DNA of 64,000 bases from Aldehydirespirator sp965116965 (GTDB lineage: Bacteria; Actinomycetota; Acidimicrobiia; Acidimicrobiales; Aldehydirespiratoraceae): positions 3,658,001 to 3,722,000 of the forward strand of contig OZ220743.1 in assembly GCA_965116965.1 (NCBI GenBank), written 5' to 3'. Each line of letters begins with the position of its first letter. Positions within the stretch are counted from its first letter, which is position 1. Of the stretch, positions 8,255 through 17,312 are shown one piece after another. The position numbers were made by a program, and so were the translations under genes. Below the pieces are notes generated by a model. It had not been told where the DNA came from, did no database searches, and saw only the letters and a list, made by a program, of their open reading frames with translations.

Positions 8255-9216
8255 CGGCTCAGCGCCAGTCGCCGGTAGCGCCACCACACCACGGCCGAGC
8301 CCAGGGCCACCCACGCGAAGTTGGCCGCCACCACGAAAATGGTGGACAGATGTTCCCGTCCGGCCCCGGGCTGGAACGCATCTTCTTCGCGGGCGTCGGG
8401 CGCTCCGAAGGGATCCAACCCCTCGACGCCGTAGATCCGGTTCTTGAGCTCGTCGGCGATCCCGCCGAGGTCGAAGGCGTAGACCTGCGCGCTCATGTCG
8501 GCGGCCTCCACCAGCGCCAGGGTCGCGAAGCCGCTGCCCCACAGCAGCACGACCACGCCGATGGTGGCGAAGAGCCGCCGGTCGGTGAGGCTGGCCGCGG
8601 CCAGGCTCGCCATGGTGAACGCGGCGGAGATGGCCCCACCGGCTGCGATGACGCGCACGAAGACCTTGATCCACTCGATGAGCCCGTCGGGCCCGGAGCC
8701 CTCGATGGTGCGGGCCACCAGCAGGAACAGAACCGGCCCCATCGTGAGGACGGCCAGCGCGGCCGCCACCGCCAGTGCCTTCGAAGCGAGGTAGCTCCAC
8801 CACTGCAGCGGGGTCGACAGGTACAGCTGGAGCATCCCGTTGCGGCGGTCGGCCACCAGGATGTCGGGCACGATGATGGCGCAGTAGAAGAACAAGGCGG
8901 TGGTGATGAAGCCGTAGTACTCGTGGTAGTCGGGCAGGATCTCGTCCTCGATCATGTCGATGTCGAGCACGACGGCCAGCCCCACGAACACCACCGCCGG
9001 TACCAGGGCGATGACCACCGCGAGCCATGGCAGGATCTTGTGTCGGGCCGCCCGGCCCAGCCCGAGGGTGTGGCGCACCGAGTAGCGCACCACCGAGCGG
9101 ATCGACCCGGGCAGCCCGGTGCGGGGCCCGTCGTAGGACCGGTAGCCCCGGTCGATGATCTGGGCGGCCTCGCCGGCCGCAGCCGTGTTGGAGTTCGGTG
9201 CCGGAGTGTCGGTCAT
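8251..9216 (-). CDS. ABC transporter permease (ABC-2 type)
   Basis: A 321-residue membrane protein with a soluble N-terminal stretch of about 60 residues (RGYRSYDGPRTG), then six predicted hydrophobic segments. It carries DILVADRRNGMLQLYLSTPLQW, the cytoplasmic loop conserved in ABC-2 permeases. An extracytoplasmic loop near 240-285 is charged. It overlaps both neighbours by 4 nt (ATGA), which implies translational coupling. It most likely pairs with the ATPase at 9213-10136. Confidence 0.82.
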   Translation of the reverse strand: MTDTPAPNSNTAAAGEAAQIIDRGYRSYDGPRTGLPGSIRSVVRYSVRHTLGLGRAARHKILPWLAVVIALVPAVVFVGLAVVLDIDMIEDEILPDYHEYYGFITTALFFYCAIIVPDILVADRRNGMLQLYLSTPLQWWSYLASKALAVAAALAVLTMGPVLFLLVARTIEGSGPDGLIEWIKVFVRVIAAGGAISAAFTMASLAAASLTDRRLFATIGVVVLLWGSGFATLALVEAADMSAQVYAFDLGGIADELKNRIYGVEGLDPFGAPDAREEDAFQPGAGREHLSTIFVVAANFAWVALGSAVVWWRYRRLALSR

Positions 9217-10136
9217 CGGCCGGCGTCCTCGAAGAGGTCCTCGAGCGTGCGGCGCCGGGTCTCGAGGCGGCGGATGCGGGCTCCGACCGCGGCCACCGCG
9301 TCGCGGGACCGGTCACAGAGCTCCTCGAAAGCCGCGCCCCGCAGCGCCAGCGTGGCCTCGTGGCGGCGAACGTCCAGGCCACCGGCCCGCAGCGCAGCCT
9401 CCACGGCGTCGACCGATCCGGCTGGCTCGGCCACATCCACCAGCTCGAGCGTGATCCCGTCGCCGGCGCCGATGAGGTCGCTGATGGGCCCGCAGGCCAC
9501 CAGGCGACCGGCGTCCAGGGCCACGATGTTGTCGCACACCCGCTCGACCTCCTCGAGCTGGTGCGACGACAGCACCACATTGATCGAGAAGTCCCGGCTG
9601 ATCTGGCCGATGAGGGTGAGCATCTCGCTGCGCTGCACGGGATCGAGGCCGTCGGTGGGCTCGTCGAGCAGCACGAGCTTGGGATCTGAGGCGATGGCCT
9701 GGGCCAGCTTGACCCGCTGCCGCTGGCCGGTGGACATGGTGCCCAGCGTCCGGAGGCGCTCCTCCCCCAGCCCGACCAGCCACAGCGTGTCCGAGGCGCG
9801 GTTGCGGGCCTCGCCGCGGGGCAGGCCCTGAACCTCGGACAGGTGGCGGACGAAGTCGACGGCCCGCATCTCGTCGGGCAGAACGTTGCGCTCGGGCGCG
9901 AACCCCACGTTGGCCCTGAGCCGGTGGCCCACCCTCTGCGGGTCGTAGCCCAGCACGGTGAGCGATCCCGACGTGGGCACGCGCAGCCCGAGCATGGCGC
10001 TGAGCAGTGTCGTCTTGCCCGCGCCGTTGGCTCCCACCAGCCCGGTCACACCGGGCTGCATCTGGAGGTCGAGAGCATCGAGGGCGACGGTGGAGCCGAA
10101 TCGCTGTGTCAGACCCGTCGTTTCGACTATTGACAC
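9213..10136 (-). CDS. ABC transporter ATP-binding protein (ABC-2 exporter)
   Basis: A 307-residue ATPase and the first gene of the exporter operon. It has Walker A GANGAGKTT (about 36-44), Q-loop region NVGFAPERN, signature MSTGQRQRVKLAQA, Walker B LVLLDEP and D-loop DGLDP, followed by SSHQLEEVE with the switch His. A C-terminal region of about 90 residues ends in an Arg-rich helix. The operon order ATPase-permease-ATPase-permease suggests one heteromeric or two paired export systems. No promoter could be fixed in the 177-bp gap upstream (10137-10313), which otherwise holds nothing recognisable. Confidence 0.88.
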   Translation of the reverse strand: MSIVETTGLTQRFGSTVALDALDLQMQPGVTGLVGANGAGKTTLLSAMLGLRVPTSGSLTVLGYDPQRVGHRLRANVGFAPERNVLPDEMRAVDFVRHLSEVQGLPRGEARNRASDTLWLVGLGEERLRTLGTMSTGQRQRVKLAQAIASDPKLVLLDEPTDGLDPVQRSEMLTLIGQISRDFSINVVLSSHQLEEVERVCDNIVALDAGRLVACGPISDLIGAGDGITLELVDVAEPAGSVDAVEAALRAGGLDVRRHEATLALRGAAFEELCDRSRDAVAAVGARIRRLETRRRTLEDLFEDAGR

Positions 10137-10313
10137 TGCGTCAGCCCCCGCGTCTCAACGATGGTCACCCGCGGAGCATACGGCGACCCGGTTCCGTTCC
10201 TGTGGCACAGATCATCTGCCGGCACAGCATGAGGCGGCGTCCGGAGATCGGCGATGGGCTCACGCGAGCGGCTCGAACTCGCGCCTCCATGCGCTTCCCG
10301 ATGGGTTTGCCGG

Positions 10314-10904
10314 CTATCGGACTCGGCGAAGGAGCGCGGTCACCGACATCTGGTCGAAGGCGTCGGGATCGAAGCCGGCACCGACCCAGTCCCGCAGATG
10401 CTCGTGCTCGGCGTGGGTCGGATCAGCGAGCGCGTCGCGGAGTTCCTGGTAGCCCCACACGCCGCCGCAGTCCTCCGGCGGGCACGCCCGTTCTCCCGCC
10501 GTGCAGATCGGGTACCGCACATCGGGCGACGGCGCCTCGATCGCCTCGACGGCCACAACATGCTCCCATCCGTCGCCGAAGTCGTACGACCACTGCAGTT
10601 GCGACCCGACACCGGGCAGCAACTGCTCCAACGTGAGTTGCCGCTCGTCGATGATGTCGGTGCTGAATTCGTCGGGCTGCCCGAAGCGGAGGCCGGCGAC
10701 CTCGAACATGTGCAGGTGGTATCCCTCCCAGCCCATGACCGTCTCGAGCATCCGGTTGAACTTCCGGAGCTTCGTCTCCGACGGCAGCACGCACCGCCGC
10801 CACACCACCGGCTCCACATGCAGCAGTTCGACCCGCAGCGCATGAACGCTCGGACCGCCCAAGAACGGGCGGAACGCCCCGGGAACGAGGCTGTCCTCAG
10901 TCAT
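10314..10904 (-). CDS. pRiA4b ORF-3-like protein
   Basis: A 196-residue protein with the hallmarks of the pRiA4b ORF-3 family (also seen in IS1096 passenger genes): PVVWRRCVLP, MGWEGYHLHMFE, WSYDFGDGWEHVV and PPEDCGGVWGY. Family proteins are found on plasmids and mobile elements and their function is unsettled. The ATG at 10904 overlaps the end of the upstream DUF1524 relic by 8 nt, so it was once co-translated with a GmrSD-like gene. The longer upstream frame is Ser/Thr-rich and rejected. Confidence 0.85.
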   Translation of the reverse strand: MTEDSLVPGAFRPFLGGPSVHALRVELLHVEPVVWRRCVLPSETKLRKFNRMLETVMGWEGYHLHMFEVAGLRFGQPDEFSTDIIDERQLTLEQLLPGVGSQLQWSYDFGDGWEHVVAVEAIEAPSPDVRYPICTAGERACPPEDCGGVWGYQELRDALADPTHAEHEHLRDWVGAGFDPDAFDQMSVTALLRRVR

Positions 10905-11786
10905 CGGCGTCGACCAGGTCGGGGAGATCCTCGGGATCCTCGGGTTCGTCCTCGAAGGAGGCCAATTCATGCTCGAGGTCTGCATCGTCGACAATCGCCG
11001 GCTTCCCCATGGCGAGGCTGATGAGCTCAAGAATGCGCCGCTTGCGGTCGTCGAAGAAAGCGTCGAAGTTGTCATTCCTCAGAGCCACGGGGTCGATCCG
11101 GTGGCTGGCAAGGATCCCGTCGAGTCGAGCAGCGCTGACGGGGGCCTTCTTCTGCAGGATCGGGAGGTACTTGCTCGGCGGTCGCCCACCGATGCTGCGA
11201 TTGGTGGCGAAGTCGATAGCGGTCTTGTTGACGATGCTCTCGCGCCGGGCGTGGTCGACGTCGTTCTTCTCCTTGGTGCACCACGCCTTGGGGAAAATGT
11301 GGTGGATGTCGATCCGGTAGTCGAAGAACGACGCGAGAGTGATGGGCTTGTGCTTCTGCCAGTCGAGGCACCCGTCGCGCATCAGCAGGGCGTAGATGCC
11401 CTTGTAGGCGGCCGAGTTCCGGGTTCGCAGCGTCAGCAGCCGAGACGAGTTGAAGCTCGCTGCGGTCACGGTGCCCGGAGGCGGCCCGTCGTCGGTCACC
11501 CACACGACGACCTGTTCGAGGTCACGGGCGAAGCGGGTCTCGATGGCACCGCCGTACAGCTCGCCGAGCACGCCGCACCAGTACCATTGACAGGTTAGGT
11601 TGAAGATGCCGAGGTTGTCGATCTCACTTCTCCGACGGGATGGCCAAGGGATACGGATGCGAGCAGTCCAGCGATGCGGTCGTCGTCCCACTTCCACTCT
11701 CGCTGGAAGTCGGGAAGTTGGATCTTGCCGCTGGCGACGCTCCTCATCAAGTCGGCCAGTGGAAGGTCAGGGCTATCGAACGGCAT
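10897..11786 (-). pseudogene. Collapsed DUF262/DUF1524 (GmrSD-like) gene
   Basis: The ATG at 11786 starts a typical DUF262 N-terminus (IQLPDFQREWKWDDDRI, then LLASVSLGHPVG). At about 11630 the frame breaks and the text continues in another frame with a DUF1524 C-terminal half, including the HNH-type DIHHIFPKAWC and a D/E-rich tail. Intact family members have roughly 550-650 residues; here about 50 and 240 remain. An internal deletion with frameshift has removed the middle, including the part that links the NTPase and nuclease domains. GmrSD enzymes are type IV restriction systems against modified phage DNA, so this is probably a dead defence gene. Confidence 0.8.
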
Positions 11787-11991
11787 GCTCAGTCTCGCTC
11801 GGTGGCTGCGCCCGGAGCACAGTCGGGTCGGCCGTGGAGCCTACCCGCCGGCGTCGGCCGCCCGCCCGACGGATCCTCAGGGGCACCTTCGAGGCGCTGG
11901 CCAGCTAGGCCACAGTCGAACCGGATATACCGCGGTGCGAGGATGCACGGCCTGACCCACGACTGCGCCTATATCACAGCCGGTGCTCCGG

Positions 11992-12342
11992 TCAGAGGGC
12001 CAAGTGGAGCCGTATCGCGTCGTCGAGCTGAGCCATGAGGTCCATGGGGACCATGCCCATCGATGCGCCCACCCGCTCGACGGAGACGGCCCTGACTAGC
12101 TCTGCCTGTGCTTTGGAATCGACGCGCAGGCCGGTATCAGCAGCGGGCAGGAAGACCTGGAACGGGTGGATCACCCGAGTGTTGGACGTCGCCGGCACTA
12201 CGGTCACCACCCCGCGCCCCAGCAGTGCTGCGGTCGTGTTGGCACCGTCGTTGCTCACGATCACCGCAGGACGGGCGCGAGCCGCCTCGGCGCCTACAGC
12301 AGGACCGAAGTCGACAAAGCGAATCTCTCCCCTGCGCATCAA
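11992..12342 (-). CDS. MazF/PemK-type mRNA interferase toxin
   Basis: A 116-residue protein with the MazF fold signature: RRGEIRFVDFGPAVG at the start, then ARPAVIVSND and VTVVPATSNT, and a C-terminal helix. This family cuts single-stranded RNA at short motifs. It begins with two Met codons and overlaps the antitoxin stop by 4 nt (12339-12342), the usual antitoxin-toxin coupling. The reading frame is intact and the conserved Arg and Thr/Ser residues are present, so the toxin looks functional. Confidence 0.88.
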   Translation of the reverse strand: MMRRGEIRFVDFGPAVGAEAARARPAVIVSNDGANTTAALLGRGVVTVVPATSNTRVIHPFQVFLPAADTGLRVDSKAQAELVRAVSVERVGASMGMVPMDLMAQLDDAIRLHLAL

Positions 12343-12605
12343 TCCTCGGCCGGACTGTCGTGCGCGACCGAGTCCCAGACGCGGTCCGCGGCCAGCCCGT
12401 CACCAACGACCGTGTCCCAAACCTGTTCCTCGCCGTCTTGGACCCATTCGGTGAAGGCGTCCGCGTAGTGCTGCGACAACTCGGAGGCTCGCAGGAGCTT
12501 TACGGCCCTGTGCAGAGCAGCCGACCGGGAAGCGATGCCGTGGCTTCGCGCGTAGTCGTCCAGAAACTCGACGTCGCTCTCAGGAATGCTCACACTGACC
12601 TTCAT
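12339..12605 (-). CDS. Ribbon-helix-helix antitoxin of the MazE/CopG type
   Basis: An 88-residue protein with an N-terminal RHH motif (MKVSVSIPESDVEFLDDYAR, then SRSAALHRAVKLL) and an acidic C-terminal half rich in W, D and E that would wrap the toxin. It heads the operon. There is no ribosome-binding site. Instead a TAGTAT box ends 7 nt before the ATG, so the mRNA is probably leaderless. A palindrome overlapping that box (12612-12631) should be its own operator. Confidence 0.87.
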   Translation of the reverse strand: MKVSVSIPESDVEFLDDYARSHGIASRSAALHRAVKLLRASELSQHYADAFTEWVQDGEEQVWDTVVGDGLAADRVWDSVAHDSPAED

Positions 12606-12611
12606 GAGGTC

Positions 12612-12631
12612 GATACTACTCTAGTAGTATC
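12612..12631 (-). promoter_or_regulatory. Palindromic operator over the toxin-antitoxin promoter
   Basis: GATACTACT (12612-12620) and AGTAGTATC (12623-12631) form a perfect 9+9 palindrome with a 2-nt centre. On the minus strand it contains TAGTAT (12618-12613), a -10 box placed exactly for a leaderless start at the antitoxin ATG. An RHH dimer bound here would block RNA polymerase, the standard autoregulation of such modules. Confidence 0.72.
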
Positions 12632-12714
12632 CCTAATGCTACCAGATGCTAGTGGTCCGTCGCTGAAGTAATCGGGGTGTCCGGAGCGCTCCCAAGCAGG
12701 GACGAGCGGGCCGC

Positions 12715-13080
12715 GTCGGGCGGGGGTCCGACCCTCATCGAGATGCTCACCTACCGGTTCGCCCCCCACTCGACGTACGACGGCACGCCGGTGTACCGCA
12801 CCACCGACGAGGAGTCCCAGTGGCGCGAGCGGGACCCCATCACCCGGATGCGGGCCTTGCTGGTCAACAAGGGCCTGTGGGAGACCAGCCAGGAGGACGA
12901 CATGAGGGCCGGGATCTCGGCCGACCTCGAGCGTTCGTCGACCAGCTCGAGGCCCGGCCCCCGGTGTCGCGCCGCTACTCGCCCCGGCAGCTGTTCGCCC
13001 GGGCTCCGACCTCGCTGACGGAGCAGCTGCATCGCGAGCAGCAGGACGCCGGGGAAGCCCCAGCCGCATTCGAGCCGGAC
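12715..13080 (+). pseudogene. Relic of 2-oxo acid dehydrogenase E1 alpha subunit (C-terminal part)
   Basis: The text GPTLIEMLTYRFAPHSTYD followed by RDPITRMRALLVNKGLW is the C-terminal region of branched-chain/pyruvate dehydrogenase E1-alpha. Near 12935 the reading jumps frame: DLER in one frame continues as AFVDQLEA in another, so at least one base is missing. The N-terminal two thirds with the thiamine-diphosphate site are absent. It directly precedes E1-beta and E2 relics in the normal operon order. Confidence 0.78.
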
Positions 13081-13101
13081 GAGGTCTGGACCGTCGCTGG
13101 C

Positions 13102-13300
13102 GACCCGTCGCCCACCGGAGAGACCCGCCGGCTCGACATGACCGAGGCCCTCAAGCTGACCCTGCACTCGGCCTTCGAGCGGGACCCGTCGCTGGTGACC
13201 CTGGGGGAAGACGTGGGCGTGGAGGGCGGCGTGTTCCGGATCACCGAGGGCATGCACGAGCGCTTCGGCGCCGACCGGGTGATCGACACCCCGCTGTGCG
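13102..13300 (+). pseudogene. Relic of 2-oxo acid dehydrogenase E1 beta subunit (N-terminal part)
   Basis: From about 13138 (ATG) the text reads MTEALKLTLHSAFERD, then GEDVGVEGGVFRITEG and DRVIDTPLCE. This is the highly conserved E1-beta N-terminus including the thiamine-binding GEDV segment. It stops at about 13300, where the sequence is fused out of frame to E2. About 250 residues of E1-beta are lost. Confidence 0.8.
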
Positions 13301-13796
13301 AGAGCTGCTGGTGCCGGTGCTGCGGGACCATCCCGTCATGAACGCCAGGCTCGACGGCGACGAGATCGAGCACTTCGACCGCTACGACATCGGCGTGGCC
13401 GTCGACACCTCCGAGGGGCTGATGCTTCCGGTGGTGCGGGACGCCGGCACGCTTGCACTGCCTGAGCTGTCAGCGGAGATCCTCCGGCTGGCTGCGGCCG
13501 CCCGCGACCGCACCGCCGCGCCCCACGAGCTCACCGGGGCCACCGCCACCGTCAACAACGTGGGCGCCCTCGGGATACTGGCCGGCACGCCGCTGCTTCC
13601 GGTCGGAACCAGCATGATCGCCGCCTTCGGCATGGCCCGGCCGGTGGTACGCTTAGTCGGCGGCGACGCAGTCGAGGTGCCGACCATCACAGTGTCGGCC
13701 ACCTTCGACCACCGCATCATCGACGGCGGCGCCAGCGGCCGCTTCCTGGCCCAGCTCAAGGAAGCCATCGGGGAGGCAGCCCACGGCGCACCCTGA
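13296..13796 (+). pseudogene. Relic of dihydrolipoamide acyltransferase (E2) catalytic domain
   Basis: An open frame of 166 codons gives the C-terminal half of an E2 acyltransferase: DHPVMNARLDGDEI, IGVAVDTSEGLMLPVV, TVNNVGALG and the catalytic FDHRIIDGG with His and Asp intact. The lipoyl and E1/E3-binding domains are missing, so it cannot work as an E2 core in a normal complex. The frame begins inside the E1-beta relic, where a deletion joins the two. The short open frame could still be expressed. Confidence 0.8.
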
Positions 13797-13903
13797 AAGC
13801 TCCTGGGGGCTCAGGGCAAAGTAAGGGATGTCCCTGGTTGGGGAGGTTCGGGGCGCTCGTAGAGTCCCCGCGTGAGCCTTCACAACCGCTCCTAGGAGAA
13901 CCT

Positions 13904-14653
13904 GTGACTTCCTCCCCCGCCCAAGCACTGGCCACGGCCGCCCGGGCGGTGGCCGCCAGCAAGATCTACGGCTCCGGCGACACCGAGGTGCGAGCGCTCG
14001 ACGCCATCGACGTGGACTTCGAGCAGGGCCGCTTCACCGCCATCATGGGCCCGTCAGGGTCGGGCAAGTCCACCCTGATGCACTGCATGGCCGGGCTCGA
14101 CACGGTCACCTCCGGCCAGGTGATCATCGGCGACACCGACCTCACGACCCTGTCGGAGAAGGACCTGACGCTGCTGCGCCGCGACAGCGTCGGGTTCGTG
14201 TTCCAGGCCTACAACCTGGTTCCCACCCTCACCGCCATCGAGAACATCACCCTTCCCATGGACCTCGCCGGCAAGAAGGGCGACGAGGTCTGGGTCGACG
14301 AGGTCGTCGGCGCCACCGGTCTCGCCGACCGGGTCAAGCACCGCCCCAACGAGCTGTCCGGAGGCCAGCAGCAGCGCGTTGCGGTGGCCCGGGCCCTGGC
14401 CAGCAAGCCCCAGATCATCTTCGCCGACGAGCCCACCGGCAACGTCGACTCCAACACCGCGGCCGAGATCCTGGGCTTCATGCGGAGCGCGGTCGACCAG
14501 ATGGGCCAGACCATCGTGATGGTCACCCATGACCCGGTGGCCGCCTCCTACGCCGACCGGGTGGTGTTCCTGGTGGACGGCAAGATCGTGGACGAACTGG
14601 CCGACCCCACACCCCAGGGCATCCGGGACCACATGACCCGGCTCGGCGCCTAG
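13904..14653 (+). CDS. ABC transporter ATP-binding protein, MacB/LolD type
   Basis: A 249-residue ATPase: Walker A GPSGSGKST, the family motif GFVFQAYNLVPTLTAIENI, signature ELSGGQQQRVAVARAL, Walker B IIFADEPTGNVDS and MVTHDP. The FADEPTGNLD-like Walker B is diagnostic of the MacB/LolD/FtsE branch. The GTG at 13904 is preceded by AGGAGA at 5 nt. It is followed by two large FtsX-type permeases and together they should form one or two mechanotransmitting transporters that work across the membrane rather than through it. The 107-bp gap upstream holds the E2 relic's end and a likely promoter. Confidence 0.92.
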   Translation: MTSSPAQALATAARAVAASKIYGSGDTEVRALDAIDVDFEQGRFTAIMGPSGSGKSTLMHCMAGLDTVTSGQVIIGDTDLTTLSEKDLTLLRRDSVGFVFQAYNLVPTLTAIENITLPMDLAGKKGDEVWVDEVVGATGLADRVKHRPNELSGGQQQRVAVARALASKPQIIFADEPTGNVDSNTAAEILGFMRSAVDQMGQTIVMVTHDPVAASYADRVVFLVDGKIVDELADPTPQGIRDHMTRLGA

Positions 14654-14713
14654 CGGACACCTCCGGCCCGCGGCCCGGCTCCGCCCTCGAACACTCCCGA
14701 AGAAGACCCTGAC

Positions 14714-17290
14714 ATGCTTCGTCTGGCCCTGAAGTCGCTGCTCGCCCACAAGCTCCGCTTCGCGTTCACGGCTCTGGCCATCGTGCTGGGTGTGACCTTC
14801 GTAGTGGCTGCCTTCGTGACGGCGGACTCGCTGCGCTCCACCTTCGACGACCTCGCCGCTGACATCAACACCGGCACCGACTTCACCGTGCGGGGCGCCC
14901 TGCCCTTCGGCGACATCACCGAGGCGACCGCGCCGCCGGTCCCGGCCAGTCTGCTCGACGACATCCGGGGAGTCGACGGGGTGCAGTCGGCCGAGGGCGG
15001 CTTCTTCGTGGACGGAGTAATCCCGGTGGACGGCTCGGGTCAGGCCCCGACAACCTTCGGCGGACCCCGAGCCGGCAGCAACTGGACCGCGGATCCGACG
15101 CTGTCGCAGTACTTCCTGATCGAGGGCGAATGGCCCATGGGCGTCTCGGAGTTCGCCGTCGATGTGGTCACCTTCGCCGACTACGACTTCGAGCTGGGCC
15201 GCGACTACCAGGTGGTCACCCCGACCGGTCCCCGCACCTTCACCCTCACCGGGACCATGCAGTTCGGTTTCCCCGAGAACGCCGGGATCGGCGCCGTGTT
15301 CACGGTGTTCGACACCGCCACCGCCCAGCAGGTGCTCGGCTTCGAGGGCCTATTCAACGAGATCGCGGTCAGAGCCGATCCCGGCGCCGACATCGAGGAG
15401 GTGCGCGACCGCATCGCCTCGGTGCTGCCGCCGGGCACCGAGGCGATCACCTCCGAAGAGGCTGCGGCCGAGTTCGGCGACGCATTCGAGAGCTTCATCG
15501 GGCCGTTCCAGACGATCCTTCTGGTGTTCGCGTTCGTCGTGCTGTTCGTCAGCACGTTCATCATCTCGAACACCTTCAACATCGTGCTGGGTCAGCGGGT
15601 GCGCGAGCTGTCGCTGCTGCGGGCGCTGGGAGCCACCCCCCGGCAGGTGCGCCGCTCGGTACTGATCGAGTCGCTGGCAATCGGCGTGGCCGCCTCCGCG
15701 GCGGGCATCGGTCTGGGCATGCTCGGAGCCCTCGGGCTCGGAGCGCTGTTCGACGCCTTCGGCGCCTCGCTGCCCGACGGTCCGATGCCGCTGCGGCCGC
15801 GCACAGTGGCATGGGCATTCGCAGTGGGGGTGGGTTTCACCTTGATCGCGTCGCTGGTCCCCGCAGTCAAGGCGTCGAGAGTGTCGCCGGTGGCCGGGCT
15901 GCAGGAGGGCACCGGCGACGACGGCGGGCATCTCCGCCTCTGGCGGCCGCTCGTGGGCGCCGCTCTTGCCGCCACCGGGCTCGTTCTCACCGGCAGAGGG
16001 CTGTTCGCCGACTTCGACTCGACCACCGCCCAGCTCTTGTCGCTGGGCGCAGGGGCCGCAGTCGTGTTCGTGGCGGTGTCGGTGCTGAGCCCGCTCATCG
16101 CCGGCCCCGTCGTCTCGGCACTGGCCCGGCCTCTGCCGCGGCTCTTGCGCACTCCGGGCCGGTTGGCCCGCGACAACGCGGCCCGCAGCCCCCGCCGGAC
16201 CGCGGCAACGGCGGTGGCGCTGACGATCGGGCTGGCGCTGGTGGCCATGGTGCTGGTGGTCGGGCAGTCACTCAAGGACACCTTCTCCGACAGCCTCAGC
16301 AGCGCGGTGCGAGCCGACTACATCATCAGTGCCCAGACGGTCTCGGGAGTGCCCAAGACCCTGGCCGATGATCTGAGGGGAGCCGGAGCGGGGACCGTGG
16401 TCGGTCTGGACGAGGATCTGGTGCAGATCTTCAGCCCCGTGGCACCGGACCGGATCGAGCAGACCGAGATCACCGTGACCGACCTGTCGACCGTCGACGA
16501 GGTCGCCAACCTCGGCGTCATCGAGGGCTCCCTCAGCGCCCTCGACCCGGCCACCGCGCTGCTCGTCAACGACGACAGAGCCGAAGAGTTGGGCTTGTCG
16601 ATCGGAGACCCCGTCGAACTCATGCTGGTCAGCGGCGAAACCCTGTCGGTGACCGTCGGAGCGGTCTTCACCGAGACCCAGCCGCCGTTCTGGGACGATT
16701 GGCTGATCGACCAGTCCCTCTACGAGCAGACGGTCGCCGCGGACGCCTTCGAGCAATGGGTGGCCGTCAACGGGGCCGGCACCGACCCCGAGGAGATGCG
16801 GAGCCGGTTGGAGCAGGTGCTCAGCGCCTATCCGCAGGCCACTCTGGAGGACCGCCAGCAGTTCCAGGAGAATGCGGAGTCGAACCTGAACACGGTGCTG
16901 GCGCTGGTCAACGTGTTCCTGCTGTTCGCGCTGGTGGTGGCCCTGGTCGGGATCGTCAACACCCTCACGCTGTCGGTGTTCGAGCGCACCCACGAGATAG
17001 GGCTGCTGCGGGCGGTGGGCATGACCAGGCGCCAGCTGCGGCGGGTCATCCGCTGGGAGGCGGCCACCGTCGCCCTCTTCGGCGCCATCATCGGTGTGGC
17101 GCTCGGGCTGGCCTTCGGGGTGGCGCTCTCGGTGGCGATCCCCGACGAGATCATCGACCGGGTGTCGGTCCCCGGCGCCCAGATGGTCGGGCTCGTTCTT
17201 GTGGCCGTGGCCTTCGGGCTGCTGGCGGCGGTGTTCCCGTCCTACCGAGCGGGCCGCATGAACGTCCTCGAAGCGATAGCCGCGGACTGA
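14714..17290 (+). CDS. FtsX-like permease family protein (first of a tandem pair)
   Basis: An 858-residue permease. An N-terminal signal-anchor (LRFAFTALAIVLGVTFVVAAF, about 13-33) is followed by a large extracytoplasmic domain, an FtsX block of three membrane segments near 255-390, an extra hydrophobic pair near 410-470, a second extracytoplasmic domain and a C-terminal FtsX block (735-850) with HEIGLLRAVGMTRRQLRR. Both cytoplasmic coupling helices (ELSLLRALGATPRQVRR and the C-terminal one) are present. This is the ABC3/DUF214 architecture of Gram-positive bacteria. It is a close paralogue of the next gene. Confidence 0.9.
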   Translation: MLRLALKSLLAHKLRFAFTALAIVLGVTFVVAAFVTADSLRSTFDDLAADINTGTDFTVRGALPFGDITEATAPPVPASLLDDIRGVDGVQSAEGGFFVDGVIPVDGSGQAPTTFGGPRAGSNWTADPTLSQYFLIEGEWPMGVSEFAVDVVTFADYDFELGRDYQVVTPTGPRTFTLTGTMQFGFPENAGIGAVFTVFDTATAQQVLGFEGLFNEIAVRADPGADIEEVRDRIASVLPPGTEAITSEEAAAEFGDAFESFIGPFQTILLVFAFVVLFVSTFIISNTFNIVLGQRVRELSLLRALGATPRQVRRSVLIESLAIGVAASAAGIGLGMLGALGLGALFDAFGASLPDGPMPLRPRTVAWAFAVGVGFTLIASLVPAVKASRVSPVAGLQEGTGDDGGHLRLWRPLVGAALAATGLVLTGRGLFADFDSTTAQLLSLGAGAAVVFVAVSVLSPLIAGPVVSALARPLPRLLRTPGRLARDNAARSPRRTAATAVALTIGLALVAMVLVVGQSLKDTFSDSLSSAVRADYIISAQTVSGVPKTLADDLRGAGAGTVVGLDEDLVQIFSPVAPDRIEQTEITVTDLSTVDEVANLGVIEGSLSALDPATALLVNDDRAEELGLSIGDPVELMLVSGETLSVTVGAVFTETQPPFWDDWLIDQSLYEQTVAADAFEQWVAVNGAGTDPEEMRSRLEQVLSAYPQATLEDRQQFQENAESNLNTVLALVNVFLLFALVVALVGIVNTLTLSVFERTHEIGLLRAVGMTRRQLRRVIRWEAATVALFGAIIGVALGLAFGVALSVAIPDEIIDRVSVPGAQMVGLVLVAVAFGLLAAVFPSYRAGRMNVLEAIAAD

Positions 17291-17312
17291 CGGCAGGCGA
17301 GAGGGTCCCAAG

